DNA from: JABDQA01 sp963759125
GTDB lineage: Bacteria; Desulfobacterota; Desulfobulbia; Desulfobulbales; Desulfocapsaceae
Direction of reading: 5' to 3'
Assembly (NCBI GenBank): GCA_963759125.1
Contig: CAVWXN010000002.1
Location: 1-64,000 of the forward strand
Length of the DNA stretch: 64,000 nt
Positions 1-10,546 of this stretch are shown piece after piece. Each line of letters starts with the position of its first letter. Within the stretch, counting starts at the first letter, position 1. Position numbers and translations under genes: made by a program. The notes beneath the pieces were generated by a model. The model had not been told where the DNA came from. It saw only the letters and a program-made list of their open reading frames with translations, and did not search any database.

Positions 1-789
1 AGCTAAGCCAAAAAAAGCTCCAAGGCAGTAAAAAAATACCAAGGGATGGAAATCTCTGATAACATATTTGTGAAGCATACGTTTCCAGAATCCTTTAAAT
101 AATATAATCGGTATTGTTACCATAACTTTGTGAAGTTTTATCCCTGATACTTCTCCAACTTTATAGACCGGTCTTGTTGAGACATCTTTCACCCTAAAGT
201 TGGCGATATTCAGTTTTATAAGGATATCGTTGGGCATCCCATAGCGAGGATAAATATCTTCCAGGTCAATCGTCTTCAGAGCTTGAAGAGATATGGCGGT
301 ATAGCCACTCTGGGAGTCAGCAATGTGCCAATAACCCGAAGCAATTTTGGTAAGTAAGGACAGGAAACTGTTCCCAATGTATCTATGCCGGGGAATCATT
401 TCCCAGGACTCTCCCCGAAATAGCCGATTACCTTTGGTATAATCATATTCACCATCGCAGACTGGCAGTACGAATCGTTCGAGGTCCGTCGGATCCATTT
501 GGAAATCAGCGGCCATTACGGCTGTAACATCAATTTCATTGTTTCTCGCCCAGATGTAGCCAGTTGCGATTGCAGCTCCAACTCCTTTATTGACTTCATG
601 TGTTAGCAGGGTGAGCTTTTCATTTTGACTGGCCAAATCACGGACAACAGATACGGTATTGTCAGTGCTCACATCATCGATCACCACAATGTGATCAACA
701 AAATCCGGCATTGTCTCGACAACTTTACCAATGAGTAGCTCCTCGTTAAAAGCTGGAATAACAACCGCAACAGTTTTTTCGTTTATCAT
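1..789 (-). CDS. GT2 family glycosyltransferase, DPM1-like (3' end beyond the window)
   Basis: The frame is open from an ATG at 789-787 to the window edge, giving 263 residues without a stop. The N-terminus reads AVVIPAFNEE and is followed by VVIDDVSTDNT and then AADFQMDP, the nucleotide-sugar and metal-binding pattern of GT2 enzymes of the dolichyl-phosphate mannose synthase type. The last residues seen are hydrophobic, which fits the membrane tail of polyprenyl-phosphate glycosyltransferases. Family knowledge suggests it loads a sugar onto a lipid carrier at the cytoplasmic face of the inner membrane. It is the last of a minus-strand series behind the pilin gene, with a GT39-like gene 46 bases upstream that could use such a lipid-linked sugar. 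The exact sugar is not predictable. No strong ribosome binding site is visible, so the start rests on domain fit. Confidence 0.8.
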   Translation of the reverse strand, partial: MINEKTVAVVIPAFNEELLIGKVVETMPDFVDHIVVIDDVSTDNTVSVVRDLASQNEKLTLLTHEVNKGVGAAIATGYIWARNNEIDVTAVMAADFQMDPTDLERFVLPVCDGEYDYTKGNRLFRGESWEMIPRHRYIGNSFLSLLTKIASGYWHIADSQSGYTAISLQALKTIDLEDIYPRYGMPNDILIKLNIANFRVKDVSTRPVYKVGEVSGIKLHKVMVTIPIILFKGFWKRMLHKYVIRDFHPLVFFYCLGAFFGLA

Positions 790-835
790 TTGGGAGATGC
801 TCACTCAGGTAAAATTAACAGCTGGTAGATCACTG

Positions 836-2481
836 TCATTCATTGATATCTTTAAGAGCATATAGACTATGGTTAGGTATCCTCTGAAGCCTGGTAGTGT
901 GATTATTTAAAAACTCTAAAAACTTGTTTTTGTCAGGCTCTGATACCTTGCTTAGGCAAAACTGATTGAATAAATCTTCCCGGAAAAATAAATGAGTGAC
1001 CCCTCGCTCATGTAATCTCAGTGCTATATCGAGTGGATAACTCAGCTCTTGTATATCCTTACAGATAAGGCTTTCACCAAATTTTATATCAAATTCTACT
1101 TCTCTGTCAAAATAATATCCTCTGTTGCCTAAAAAAACGGCCAGTATTCGCGTCCCTTCAGGGAGCATGGTGTTTGCGTATTGAATGAGCTTGTATTCGG
1201 GCCAGAATCTCTCGATATATGAATCTCTATCGATTTTTCCCGATATATATTCCAAAGGCCTCATTTTTTGCCAATATCTATAGAAATAGGTGGCAATTGT
1301 ATAACAAAGCTGATGAACAAACTAAAATCAAAATGATATTTGCAAACGCTTTTGAACGAAATGTATCTAAAAAATTATATAAATGATACAATCCGTATGT
1401 CGAGAGTATTATCAAAATCGGCAAAACCGGGATCAGATAACGAACTCTGACTACTCTTTGCAGTAGAGTAAAAATCATAAATAGGATTACAAACCATAAG
1501 AAAATATTTGATTTGTTTTCGTAGTCTTGTTTCCTTTAAAAATGGGATGAAGAGCAGAAAAATGAAGATCAGTATGAAGGGGTTCAAAATACCGTCAAAA
1601 AACTGTGGATTATCATCCTTTCCTTGAAAGAATATCCTAAAAGGGATCAGCAGGGTATACCAGAGTGGCTCATCATACACCAGTTTACGAATTAACAGAG
1701 GTTGAAGTCCTATTTCTGTGGCCGCTGCCGTTTCTGAAAAAAATGATTGAAACAAGGGGTATACAGGATTTTCAACCCAGATGAAATTTCGAATAAGCCA
1801 TGGAGATGCGACCAGTATTGCGAGTAAAAAGAAGACAATACACAGCCCTAGTAATCTGGTTGAGTAGTGAGAATTGTCATTTGATTTATCTAAAAATGGA
1901 ATGAAACAGGTGAGGAGGAAGATCACTATCAGGCCATTGTATTTTGTTCCTGCTGCTAGCCCAGCACAAACAGCTGCCATGATGAGAAAGGACAATTTGT
2001 GAGAATCACTCCATCTGAGAATAAGCAATATGCTTGCCGTCGAGAAAAAGGCTACTCCTAAATCCACATATGCGGACGTCGCAGTACGAACTATGATTGG
2101 CATCGAAAGAAAAAAAATCGCCGCGAAGATACCCCAGTTGGTCCCCAATTGTTTGGTAACATGCGCCCAGATTAGCCAGGCAGTTCCAAACGCAAAAACT
2201 AGATGTATTAACTTTGCACCAATATCTGCCTGAAGTATTAGTGGAAGCACATACAAAAGATCAAGATTCATTGGATAATATGAAAACACCAATTCCGGAA
2301 TTTCGTATATTTTTCCAGCATTGATATATAGCTTAGGGAGTGCCAGATGATGAACTAAAGCATCCCTGCTTACAGGAGGTACTAAAGATAGTGAAATAAG
2401 TAAGAGAGATAAAACTAAAAAGGAAAGCAATAAAATTAAAGTGAGATATCTGAACCTGATGTATTTCGAGTCTGGAATCAA
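836..2481 (-). pseudogene. GT39 (PMT-type) membrane glycosyltransferase, broken by two frameshifts
   Basis: Three consecutive pieces on one strand join into one protein of about 548 residues. The first part has many membrane segments and the early luminal-loop motif RDALVHHLALPKLY, typical of GT39/ArnT-like transferases that take a sugar from a polyprenyl phosphate. The frame changes near 1500, where KYFL continues as WFVILFMIFTLL, and again near 1300, where ALLYNC continues as TYFYRYWQKMRPLEYI. The last 140 residues form the soluble C-terminal domain usual in this family. The neighbouring GT2 enzyme is a natural donor supplier. Whether the breaks are real or errors of the sequence cannot be decided here; the second view is favoured because the pieces lose no conserved sequence. 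Confidence 0.7.
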
Positions 2482-2644
2482 ATTCTTTTACTTCATTCTT
2501 AGGTTAAAGGGTAGTAATGATTTTCTATTTATCCTTCAACAGAATTGATTTGTTAGAAAATCTATCAGCTCAATGATCTGTGCCATCAGATGATCTCAAT
2601 AATAAGTTGCTGCGCAATATTAGCCGGATCATTGTTTCACCGTT

Positions 2645-3790
2645 TCAAGAACTGATAATGGTATTGACACCTTCATAGGTTACATCGTCAATTATATAGG
2701 TGGGTGTACCCGTGATACGTAGTTTCATTCCTTGACGTATTTCATACAGCAATCTCTCACGAATCATGGGAGTGTTTAGTTGCTTGAGCCAATTCTCCTG
2801 GAGTAAAATCGGTCATTTCTGCAAGAGTTCTAGTATTGAAAGGTTCATTTCTTCTTCCAACTTCATAAAGTGCATCATTCATCTGCCAGAATTTACCCTT
2901 CATTGCCGCATAAATACCAAGCATTGCCATTTTCCCAGATCCGACGTGAAATGGTTCGGGTACAACTATTTTATTAACTGTCATGATCCATTGGATAGTT
3001 GTGGTGAACGAGTTGGATTTTATCAGGATATTCTGAGATCAGTTGCCTGAGAAACTGATGCATTTTTCCGCACTGAAAACATTGGTAGTCAGCGTATTCA
3101 TGTATGATGAGCTGAGGATTAGGAGATCCAATCCAGGGATGACCGTCCTCAGTAATGCCTGTTTCAATTGCATCGCTGGTCTTAGTATAGTTGAAAAGCC
3201 AGTAGGGGGGAATCATGAGACGTAGAGAAATTGTTCCTACTATAATGATAACAAGGCTTAAGAGAATAGATTTTGATTGTACAATATAAATAACCCCGGC
3301 TCTTATACCAGATCTCAAATGAAGTTTCTGAAAGCGAGTTATACTTAAGTAGCTGATAAGCAGAAGCGAAAGATTAATGGCATAGGTAGCAATGCATAGA
3401 ATGCAGTAAGCTTTAATTTTTGTTGCGGAGACATAGCCCAGATAAACTGAGAAGCTACTGAAGAAAATTGTCAGAGCAAACAATATGTACCAGAGCGATC
3501 CTGCCTTATCTGGATATCGCAATGTGTGAAAGAAAAGTACGCCGAACAAGAATGTAGGCTATCATTCCCCATAGGGCAAGCGGAAGCCCGAACAGGATTG
3601 ACCATCTGCTTTGTGAGACGGTATCACAATTGATTGATTTTGATAGTGCACAGAAGCTTGAATAGCCGATGTCCGTATAATTCTGATAGTGCGAAAAAAA
3701 TAAATATCCGGTCAATAGCAGTCCAAGAATCAGCAGTAGAACAACGGTAGTGCTATACCAGAAATAAGTTGACTTATATTTTAACATCAC
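2645..3790 (-). pseudogene. VKOR-DsbA fusion (disulfide bond formation), frameshifted
   Basis: The N-terminal part is a vitamin K epoxide reductase domain: a Cys then SINCDTV, FGLPLALWG, and the quinone-site CxxC in AYCILC within membrane helices. A linker leads to a periplasmic thioredoxin-like domain with YADYQCFQCGKMH (CxxC) and, near the end, the cis-proline motif TPTYIID. Known fusions of this kind oxidise periplasmic thiols and pass electrons to quinone. Frames change near 3530, near 2980 and near 2760; the last change restores the segment RERLLYEIRQGMKL and a TGA at 2647-2645. Start is the ATG at 3790. It lies 20 bases behind the TPR glycosyltransferase-like gene on the same strand, so it may help fold exported or pilus-associated proteins. 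Confidence 0.75.
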
Positions 3791-3810
3791 AAGTTGATGT
3801 CATTGGCTTA

Positions 3811-5899
3811 TTAAAGTAGAGATTTTAGTAGAATAGTTTCATCCATAGCAGCCTCATATATCACCGGGGAAATTAGCTCAACATCAATAGGAACATTGGC
3901 AAACACTGTTGGTAGCTCTTTTAGCTTGTTTGACGATAGTTGGAGATACTATGATTATCGATAAGTAGTTTGGCATAGTTTTTTGCTGCTCTGGAATCTC
4001 CTGCACGAAGACGGTTTTCAATGAGACTTGAAAGAATATAGAAATCATGAGGCATATTTCTTTAAGGACTGTCTAAAGAAACCAATATCCCCTGCTCGTA
4101 ATGGCCGGCTCTGGTCAGTGCAACTCCGGTATTGTAATAAAAACGATGCTTTGTCATTGGGTGAAGCCAATCGTAAGGCTTCTTAACTGCTTTTAACTGC
4201 TTCATCGGGCCTATCTAGCCATAGCAATAATGCATAAGCGTCTTTAAGTTGTGAATTGGTGGCTTTTCTCTCTATATCGCTATCGATTACTGTGTCAATC
4301 TGCTCTAAAGCCCCTTCAAATCTGCCTTGAAGTGCTAGTGTGTCCGCAAGATCGAGTCGTGGAGATAAAATCAGGTTGGAATTCTATTGACTTTTCTAAG
4401 ATATAGTTCTGCTTCGTCCAATTTATTATTTTTGTAAATCTTTCCAATGTTTCCCAAAGTAAATGCTTTGAAAATCGTACTTGGCATCTCCTTATCGAGC
4501 GATTGTTTATAGTGTGATAGGGCTATATTTACATTTTCTGGTGTGGCCTTTTTTTCCCAACCGTAAATCTACCCAGCTAAGCGTAAGGTCTGTTATTATT
4601 CGAGGCTTTTGTCAGGGTATCCTCCCACAAAGCCCTCAACATTAGTCCATGTTGATTGCGAGTTAAAAGTACTAAGTCCGGTGATGATCAAGAGACAGGG
4701 AATAAAAAAAAGCAACGTATAATACACTAGGCGATAGTATAAGACGTATAATTCAATGCGAATCTTAAGCCGGCAGCAATTGGTAGAAATAAGAAGAAGG
4801 AAGGTAAATAGTTTCTATGTTCAAAGATTAATTCTAAAGGAATTATGCTGGATTCTATTAAATGATTAATAAAGAAAAATAAAATAGCAAGACTGATAAG
4901 TGGATTTTTTTTGATACCTAATAAGTGCCAGAACAAGCAGTCCGATCACTATCAAGATCGCAGGGATTGTAGTCCAGGGATTGATTAAAGACTCAGACAG
5001 GGGAAAACTATGGCCAATTGATAGTCGCCCTGACCAGGGAACCAATATGAGAGATAAATAGAATAACAAGATTGAAGGTTCGGTCATCAACCGTTGAGCC
5101 ACAGAAAACGGCCTTGTTTCATAAGGTTCTAAAAAGTTTGTAAAGTATTGATGATCAATAATATAATATATCCCTGCTAAGAGAAACAAGAGATTAGCAG
5201 CCAGTAAGACGCAATGAAATAGCGGGAGATGGCTTCGTTCTTTTTATAGAAAAAGAGAACTTCAATTATTAGAAGACTTGGTATAAGAGTGACAGTATTT
5301 TGTTTCAGTTCAGAGCGAGAAAGAAAAATAATAAGCATAAGAATATTCTAAGAGAACTTGGGATCTTATAGTTGATAGTCGGGCCTAATGTAAAAATAAA
5401 CAGCAATAATGTAAAACATTGCGGCCATTGAGGCCATGCGCTGCACGATATAGGTCACAGCTTGTGTCTGAATTGGGTTTATTGCCCAGAGAGCGGCGGA
5501 TAAGAGGGCGATAAAAAAGGCGTCTCTACTAGAAAAAACTGATAAGTCGAGGGGATTGAAAAAGTAACAGAGTTGTTTTGAACAGAAAAAAAGAACATAA
5601 AATATGGATAAACAAATTTACCAAGTGATAACCGAATGTATCATTTTGCCCCACATACCAATTGAGTGCAAAGGAGAGCATCGCAACAGGTCGGTAGAGC
5701 TTCCCAGTTCGTAAAGGGTAGGCAAAAAAGGTTTGCCAGAGCGTTTCTGGCAATAAATTATTTATACGGATAGGGGATTTTGAGTGATATTGGGCGGATC
5801 ATCCAATATCCATGGAACGGTAAATGTATTGCTATAGCAAATGAAGACGAGAAGGCCAAGTAATATAAAAGTTGAGCAAGTGGTTGTGCTTTTAGTCAT
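3811..5899 (-). pseudogene. TPR-containing Tmtc-like membrane glycosyltransferase, heavily frameshifted
   Basis: The pieces together resemble the bacterial relatives of Tmtc O-mannosyltransferases: several membrane helices followed by tetratricopeptide repeats. The first loop has WILDDPPNITQN, with the DD pair usual at this place, then YRPVAMLSFALNW, and further on the family hallmark ESSIIPLELIFEHRNYLPS. The TPR part lies between about 3830 and 4700 and is split among frames so often that no long reading frame survives. The chosen start is the ATG at 5899, because a longer upstream extension would run through a terminator stem. The stop is the TAA at 3813-3811. Its place directly behind the pilin gene makes pilin glycosylation a reasonable inference; no substrate can be read from the sequence. 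Confidence 0.6.
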
Positions 5900-5904
5900 T
5901 GCAT

Positions 5905-5946
5905 AAAAAAATGGAGTAAAAAGGGATTCCTTTTTACCCCATTTTT
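5905..5946 (-). terminator. rho-independent terminator behind pilA
   Basis: On the minus strand a stem of about 13 pairs (GGGTAAAAAGG against CCTTTTTAC with one mismatch, loop of four bases) is followed by a run of seven T. It separates the pilin gene from the downstream glycosyltransferase-like gene and would give an abundant monocistronic pilin message with some read-through. Confidence 0.75.
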
Positions 5947-5996
5947 GAGGTTTAAACCTATAAAGTTTTATTAGTGCCAGCACTTTCTGGTAGATA

Positions 5997-6395
5997 TCAG
6001 TAGCCCAAGCCATCCATTCCCATCGGTGTTTACTGGGTTTGCAAACTGATAATCATCCGGGCATCTTCCCGACTGGTCAGTAACGGTTATGGTAATAGCA
6101 ACACTCGGATCAGCTGGACTGTAATTGTGAAGGTGTTTACATCTGGCTCAAATGCTCCTCGGGCTGTATAGGAAGCTCAGTCGATATTTGTGTGGGTTGG
6201 GATAGCAAAATAATCCGCAATACCCGCCGCAATATTATTCCCATCTGATTCGGCTCTGGAGCAGAATGACTTGTTACGATAGGCGATAAAGTTCGGGATC
6301 GCAATCGCGGCCAGGATACCGATGATCGCGATAACGATCATCAGTTCGATCAGGGTAAAACCCTTTTCATTGTGGTTAATTCTCAGCTTTTTCAT
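5997..6395 (-). pseudogene. pilA: type IV pilin (PilA), frameshifted in its C-terminal half
   Basis: The precursor has a short leader MKKLRINHNEKG followed by FTLIELMIVIAIIGILAAIA, the class IVa prepilin cleavage site with glutamate at position 5 of the mature protein, and then NFIAYRNKSFCSRAESDGN. An early TGA appears at 6179-6177, but adjacent frames continue with ARGAFEPDVNTFTIT, PSVAITITVTDQSGRCPDDY and NGWLGY before a TGA at 5999-5997. That gives roughly 130 residues, a normal pilin length, with two cysteines that could form the C-terminal disulfide. A good Shine-Dalgarno (AGGAGG) precedes the ATG at 6395. It is most likely the major pilin, since it has its own sigma-54 promoter and terminator. 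Confidence 0.8.
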
Positions 6396-6467
6396 GTTTT
6401 TCCTCCTATTTGTTTGTTTGCGTTTGAGACTCGGTAATCAGTTCAGGCTTCCACACGACCCCCCTGA

Positions 6468-6483
6468 TGCAAATGTGGTGCCA
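6468..6483 (-). promoter_or_regulatory. sigma-54 (RpoN) promoter of pilA
   Basis: Read on the minus strand the sequence is TGGCACCACATTTGCA, an exact match to the -24/-12 consensus TGGCAC-N5-TTGCA. It lies about 73 bases upstream of the pilin ATG, leaving a leader of about 60 bases. The pilS/pilR genes next door encode the expected NtrC-type activator. Confidence 0.9.
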
Positions 6484-6591
6484 TAAACATGATTTATTTA
6501 TTTGTGTTTGTAATATATAGTTTTTTAAGGTGTTGCGTTGCTTCCATTGAATTGTTCATTACATCAATCCGTATTCCATTTCTTCCGCCAA

Positions 6592-6627
6592 TGACATTTT
6601 ATTGTCTGTTAATGACAAATAATGTCA
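6592..6627. promoter_or_regulatory. putative PilR enhancer: four phased TGACA/TGTCA half-sites
   Basis: Half-sites TGACA (6592), TTGTC (6602), TGACA (6613) and TGTCA (6623) are spaced 10, 11 and 10 bases apart, so all face one side of the helix. The last two form the palindrome TGACA-AATAA-TGTCA. They lie about 110-145 bases upstream of the sigma-54 promoter, the usual distance for enhancer sites of NtrC-family activators; PilR sites known elsewhere contain TGTC. Assignment to PilR is inference. Confidence 0.65.
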
Positions 6628-6772
6628 GAAAGTGTGGTCGAATCACCTGGCATGAATCACTCATAGAACTGGCTACATAGGTCTCGTTGCCTTATCCTTC
6701 TGGCTAAATATGTCTTTTGTTTAATTGTGATTTGTGAAACAATTCCTCCAAAAGAAAGAATAAGAAGGCAAT

Positions 6773-8296
6773 ATGGTGTTCAGCGGGCTGAAAATTAAGA
6801 TCACTGCGATTCTCTTCGTTCTGATGGCGGTAGCATTGTTTCTCTGTAATCTGATTCTCGTCGTATTCTGGGAACGATCACTGATCCGCTCTGAACTAGC
6901 CCATGCAGAGTCGGTGCTCGACCATGGCGTCTCGCTGAGAACCCGAATGGGTCTTGATGAGCATGGATTGAACAAATGGTTGTCTGATACGTGTCGCTTG
7001 CTCGGCCTTCCTGCTGGAATCATTTTATTTCAGCGGGATGCCTACTAGTGCAACATTACAGCCTGATCTGGAAAAGCAAGTCATGAATTTAGCACGTGCA
7101 GCAACATATTCAAGCGAGAGAAGAGTGCAACTGGTTGGTGGTTTTGGAGAGCTCTAGCAGGGGGCAACCGCACTATGCTGATAGCCGAGCCCCTGCCGAG
7201 GCATAGCGCCAGATCAGGAACTGCACTGTTTGTCATCAAGCTGAACTCGATTTATGAAACCATAAGGAAGGACCAGAAGATCATAGGCGTCTACCTTGCA
7301 TTTAATCTCGTGTTTCTGACGGTCATTGGCCTTTTCCGCATGATTCAGCTGGTCATCAGGCCGATAGACCGGGTTGTCGAGCTTACCGATAGTTATCAGG
7401 CTACCGACGGACTGTTTTACAGTGCGGCCAGGGAGCACAGCGAGTTCAGTCGCCTCAATCTGGCCCTCAACTACTATGCTGACACGTATCGAGACGGATA
7501 GGAGCCGATTAAGGGAGACTATAAAGACCCTTGAGCAAACCAATCAAGACTTTGTCAAAGCACAAAGTGACGTGGTCCGGGCCGAGAAGCTCGCTTCGGT
7601 TGGCCGGCTGTCGGCTGGATTTGCCCATGAGATCGGAAACCCGATTGGCATCGTACAAGGCTATATAGAAATGTTGAAGGAGCCCGATATTAGATCTGAA
7701 GACAGAAACTCAATTTGGCGATCGGGCGCTCGACGAGCTGGCCCGCATCGAAGGGTTGATTAGGCAGCTGCTTGATTATGCCGGCGCTTCCTCCGGTGAA
7801 GATGCTCAAGTAGCCCTCGACGAAGATTTACTTGCCGTGGTGCTCGACCTCAGTGCCATGCAGAAAGGGGGCAAACAGATAACTATCGATAAACAAATCG
7901 AGCAGAATCTGTTTGTCAGGGGAAGCAGGGAAGGGCTTCAGCAGGTGCTGCTCAACTGTTTCCTCAACGCCATTGATGCCATAGAGGCAAGAAGTGACCG
8001 GCAAGGGGGGCGTATAAACCTGAGTATGCAAAAACAGGTCGTATCAATAGGGGAAGTACCGGATGAAGCAGTCATTTCAATTGTCGATGACGGTGTAGGC
8101 TTTGACGAAGCCGATCGAGAAAAACAGTTCGATCCGTTCTTTACAACCAAGGAACCCGGAGCAGGGTAGTGGCCTCGGGCTGTTTGTTTCGCACCTGATA
8201 ATTGACAATCATGGGGGTGACATGCGAATTGAAAACAACGAATTAGGCGGTGCTACTGTCACCATCACGTTGCCGCTGATCGAGCCAGACCGATAG
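6773..8296 (+). pseudogene. pilS: sensor histidine kinase PilS, broken by about five frameshifts
   Basis: Successive frames give one kinase of about 508 residues. It begins with a membrane segment (KIKITAILFVLMAVALFL), continues through an extracytoplasmic part, has a second membrane segment (IIGVYLAFNLVFLTVIGLF) and then the kinase core. The H-box is AGFAHEIGNPIG, the N-box LLNCFLNAIDAI, the G1 box DDGVGFDE with FDPFFTTK, and the G2 box SGLGLFVSHLI. PilS senses pilin levels in the membrane in studied bacteria and phosphorylates PilR. Frames change near 7045, 7155, 7490, 7725 and 8160. The pilR start codon follows the stop after two bases. All catalytic boxes are intact once frames are joined, which argues for sequence errors. 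Confidence 0.75.
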
Positions 8297-8298
8297 CC

Positions 8299-9689
8299 AT
8301 GAGCCAGGATAAGCTGAGTCTACTGATAATTGACGACGAGAAGAACATGCGCCATATGCTCAAGGTGCTGGTGGAGCGGCACGGCTACCTGGTCAGCACT
8401 GCTGCCGACGGAGCGCAAGGTATTGAGCTGCTCAATGCAGAACATTTCGACTTCATCCTTTGCGATGTGAGAATGCCGGGTGTTGATGGTTTGCAGTTTC
8501 TGGAGTCGGGTCGGGATCTGCTTGAGAACACAACGGTGATCATGATGTCCGCTTTTGGCACCGTAGACCTGGCGCTTGAGGCGATGAAGGCGGGTGCCTA
8601 CGATTTTATTTCCAAACCGTTCAAGACCGACGAGGTGATGCTGGCCCTGAAAAAGGCCGAGGAACGGGAGCAATTGCGCCGCGAGAACAGCAGGTCAAAG
8701 ATGAAGCTGGAGGAGGTCAGCAGGGACTCCAGTTTTACCGAGATGATCGGTTTCAGCCAGGCAATGAAAGCAGTGTTCGAATTGGCGGTAAAGGTGGCTC
8801 GCTACGACACGACGGTACTGATCACCGGAGAGTCTGGCACCGGTAAGGAACTGATCGCCCGCGGCATACACCAGAATTCACCGCGAAAAATAAGGCCTTC
8901 GTGGCGATCAACTGCGGCAGTTTGCCCGAGCATCTGCTGGAAAGTGAGCTGTTTGGCCATGTCAAGGGTGCTTTCACCGGGGCGGATACAGCAGCAAAAG
9001 GTTTGTTCAGAGAGGCGGATGGGGGTACCATTTTTCTCGACGAAATCGGCGATCTGCCGCATGCCGATGCAAGTCAAGCTGCTGCGGGTTCTGCAGGAGC
9101 GGGAAATCAGGCCGGTCGGAGCCTCACTTTCGCTGCACAGTCGATGTCCGGGTTATCGCTGCCACTGCCTCCGACCTGCAATGCAATGGCTGGGTCAGGC
9201 GTATTTCGAGAGGACCTTTTCTACCGGCTCAACGTGGTGCGGGTGAGACTGCCGCCGCTGCGCGAGCGCAGAGAGGAAATTGACCATTTGTGTCACCATT
9301 TTGTAAAAAAATTTAACAAGAGTCTAAATGTCAGAGTGACGGGGTTTTCAGCCGCAGCCTGCCAGATGCTGCTGCGCTATGACTGGCCAGGCAACGTACG
9401 GGAACTCGAGAATGTAGTGCAGCGAGGAATGGTAATGGCAGAGGGGGTGCTGATCGAGACAGAGCATCTGCCCGCAGCGGTCAGGAACTTGAGGGGTGCG
9501 GATAAAGGAGCGGCGAATCCAGAAAAGGATAATAACCTGTATTCCTTAAAGAAAGCACAGAAGGCACTAGAGAAAAAACTTATCGCCAAAGCACTTGCTG
9601 AAGGGAGCGGCAATAAGAGCAGGGCGGCTCAGCTGCTGGAGATCAGTTATCCATCGTTGCTCAGCAAAATAAAGGAGTATGGTTTGTGA
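8299..9689 (+). pseudogene. pilR: sigma-54-dependent response regulator PilR, three frameshifts
   Basis: Joined frames give about 464 residues in the NtrC order: a receiver domain (LLIIDDEKNMRHML, phospho-acceptor in FILCDVRMPGVDG, KPF switch lysine), an AAA+ domain with Walker A GESGTGKELIARG, the sigma-54 contact loop ELFGHVKGAFTGA and the Walker B region FLDEIGDLP, and a Fis-type helix-turn-helix at the end (NKSRAAQLLEISYPSLLSKI). The frame shifts at 8886-8890, where adding one A to a run of five restores PRKNKAFVAINCG, again near 9060 and again between about 9140 and 9190. It is the expected activator of the pilA promoter on the other side of pilS. Confidence 0.85.
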
Positions 9690-10058
9690 ACTAATTGAAA
9701 GGAATTTATAGTTGCCAGTAATGGAAATTATGAACGATCTCTGTTCAGGTCTTTTGGATACGTCAATTTCAGAGCTAAAGACTGACCGTGTTATTAAAAA
9801 TTTTTACAATATCTTTTAAAAGGTCTTTAAATATATGTCTAAACCTGACCAATATTGAGCATCCCAAATGGACTTCAATGGTATTCTCTTTTACCGATTA
9901 AGGTGACTATTTACTTAAATTAATTGATAAAAGAACCATTATTGTAGTGCTTCTGGTTGATAAAAAAATCAGCGGGAGCGCATATGGCGCGGTATTTGCA
10001 TTTCATCTCTAGACTTGTAAACCGTTTACCACACTGCATGAACAAATTGCGAGGAAAC
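9690..10058. other. A/T-rich intergenic region before the first minor-pilin cluster
   Basis: There is no coding region that I can support here. A longer N-terminal extension of the following pilin gene is open from about 9957, but its prepilin leader would be far too long. The region should hold the promoter of the fimT-pilV-pilW-pilX-pilY1 series; I see no convincing -35/-10 pair or sigma-54 site. Confidence 0.5.
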
Positions 10059-10532
10059 ATGTTCAGATCAAAATCCGGTTTTACCTTGATCGAAGCCGTC
10101 ATTGTTATTGCGATTGTGGGGATTCTGGCTGCCATCGCAGTGCCGGGTTGGTTATCGTATCGGAATAACTCTAAATTGCGAGGAGTCACCTCTGATCTTA
10201 AAGGAGATCTGGAGATGGCCAAGCTTACTGCCATCAGGGAGAATAGATCAGTTGTGGTTTCTTTTGCTCTAGACGGCAGTGGCTACCTAATTTTCGTAGA
10301 TGATGACGGCTCTTGGACCTTTGATGCAGGTGAGAATCGTGAGCGAAACGTGCAATATATCGCAGGAGTAATAAGCGATACCGACTTCAATAACAAAAGG
10401 TTTCGTTTTGACAGTCGAGGCCTACCGGTAGACGAGGCTGGCATCTCGTCTGGTACAGTGACCATAACTAGGGCTACCGGTAACACCTTCATTCAGTTAA
10501 ACAGGCTAGGAAGAGTTCAAGTTCAGTGGTAG
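10059..10532 (+). CDS. fimT: FimT/GspH-type minor pseudopilin
   Basis: The protein has a short prepilin leader MFRSKSG followed by FTLIEAVIVIAIVGILAAIA, then a globular domain of the GspH/FimT family (SDLKGDLEMAKLTAIRENRSV and a later run of beta strands ending QLNRLGRVQVQW). The start at 10059 was chosen because GAGG lies five bases before it and because it leaves a seven-residue leader; the frame is open further upstream. Minor pilins of this type prime pilus assembly in the inner membrane. The stop lies 15 bases before pilV, in a five-gene series of one direction. The gene is intact, unlike its second copy at 21060. Confidence 0.85.
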   Translation: MFRSKSGFTLIEAVIVIAIVGILAAIAVPGWLSYRNNSKLRGVTSDLKGDLEMAKLTAIRENRSVVVSFALDGSGYLIFVDDDGSWTFDAGENRERNVQYIAGVISDTDFNNKRFRFDSRGLPVDEAGISSGTVTITRATGNTFIQLNRLGRVQVQW

Positions 10533-10546
10533 AGAAGGGTGATTCT

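Noticed and set aside
5900..6013. Upstream extension of the TPR glycosyltransferase-like gene
   Set aside because: It would be translated through the pilA terminator stem and overlap the pilin end; the ATG at 5899 is more sensible.
6177..6395. Truncated, Geobacter-like conductive pilin of about 72 residues
   Set aside because: Adjacent frames continue with pilin-like sequence and a second cysteine up to 5997, so the short form is probably a frameshift effect; no aromatic pattern for conductivity was established.
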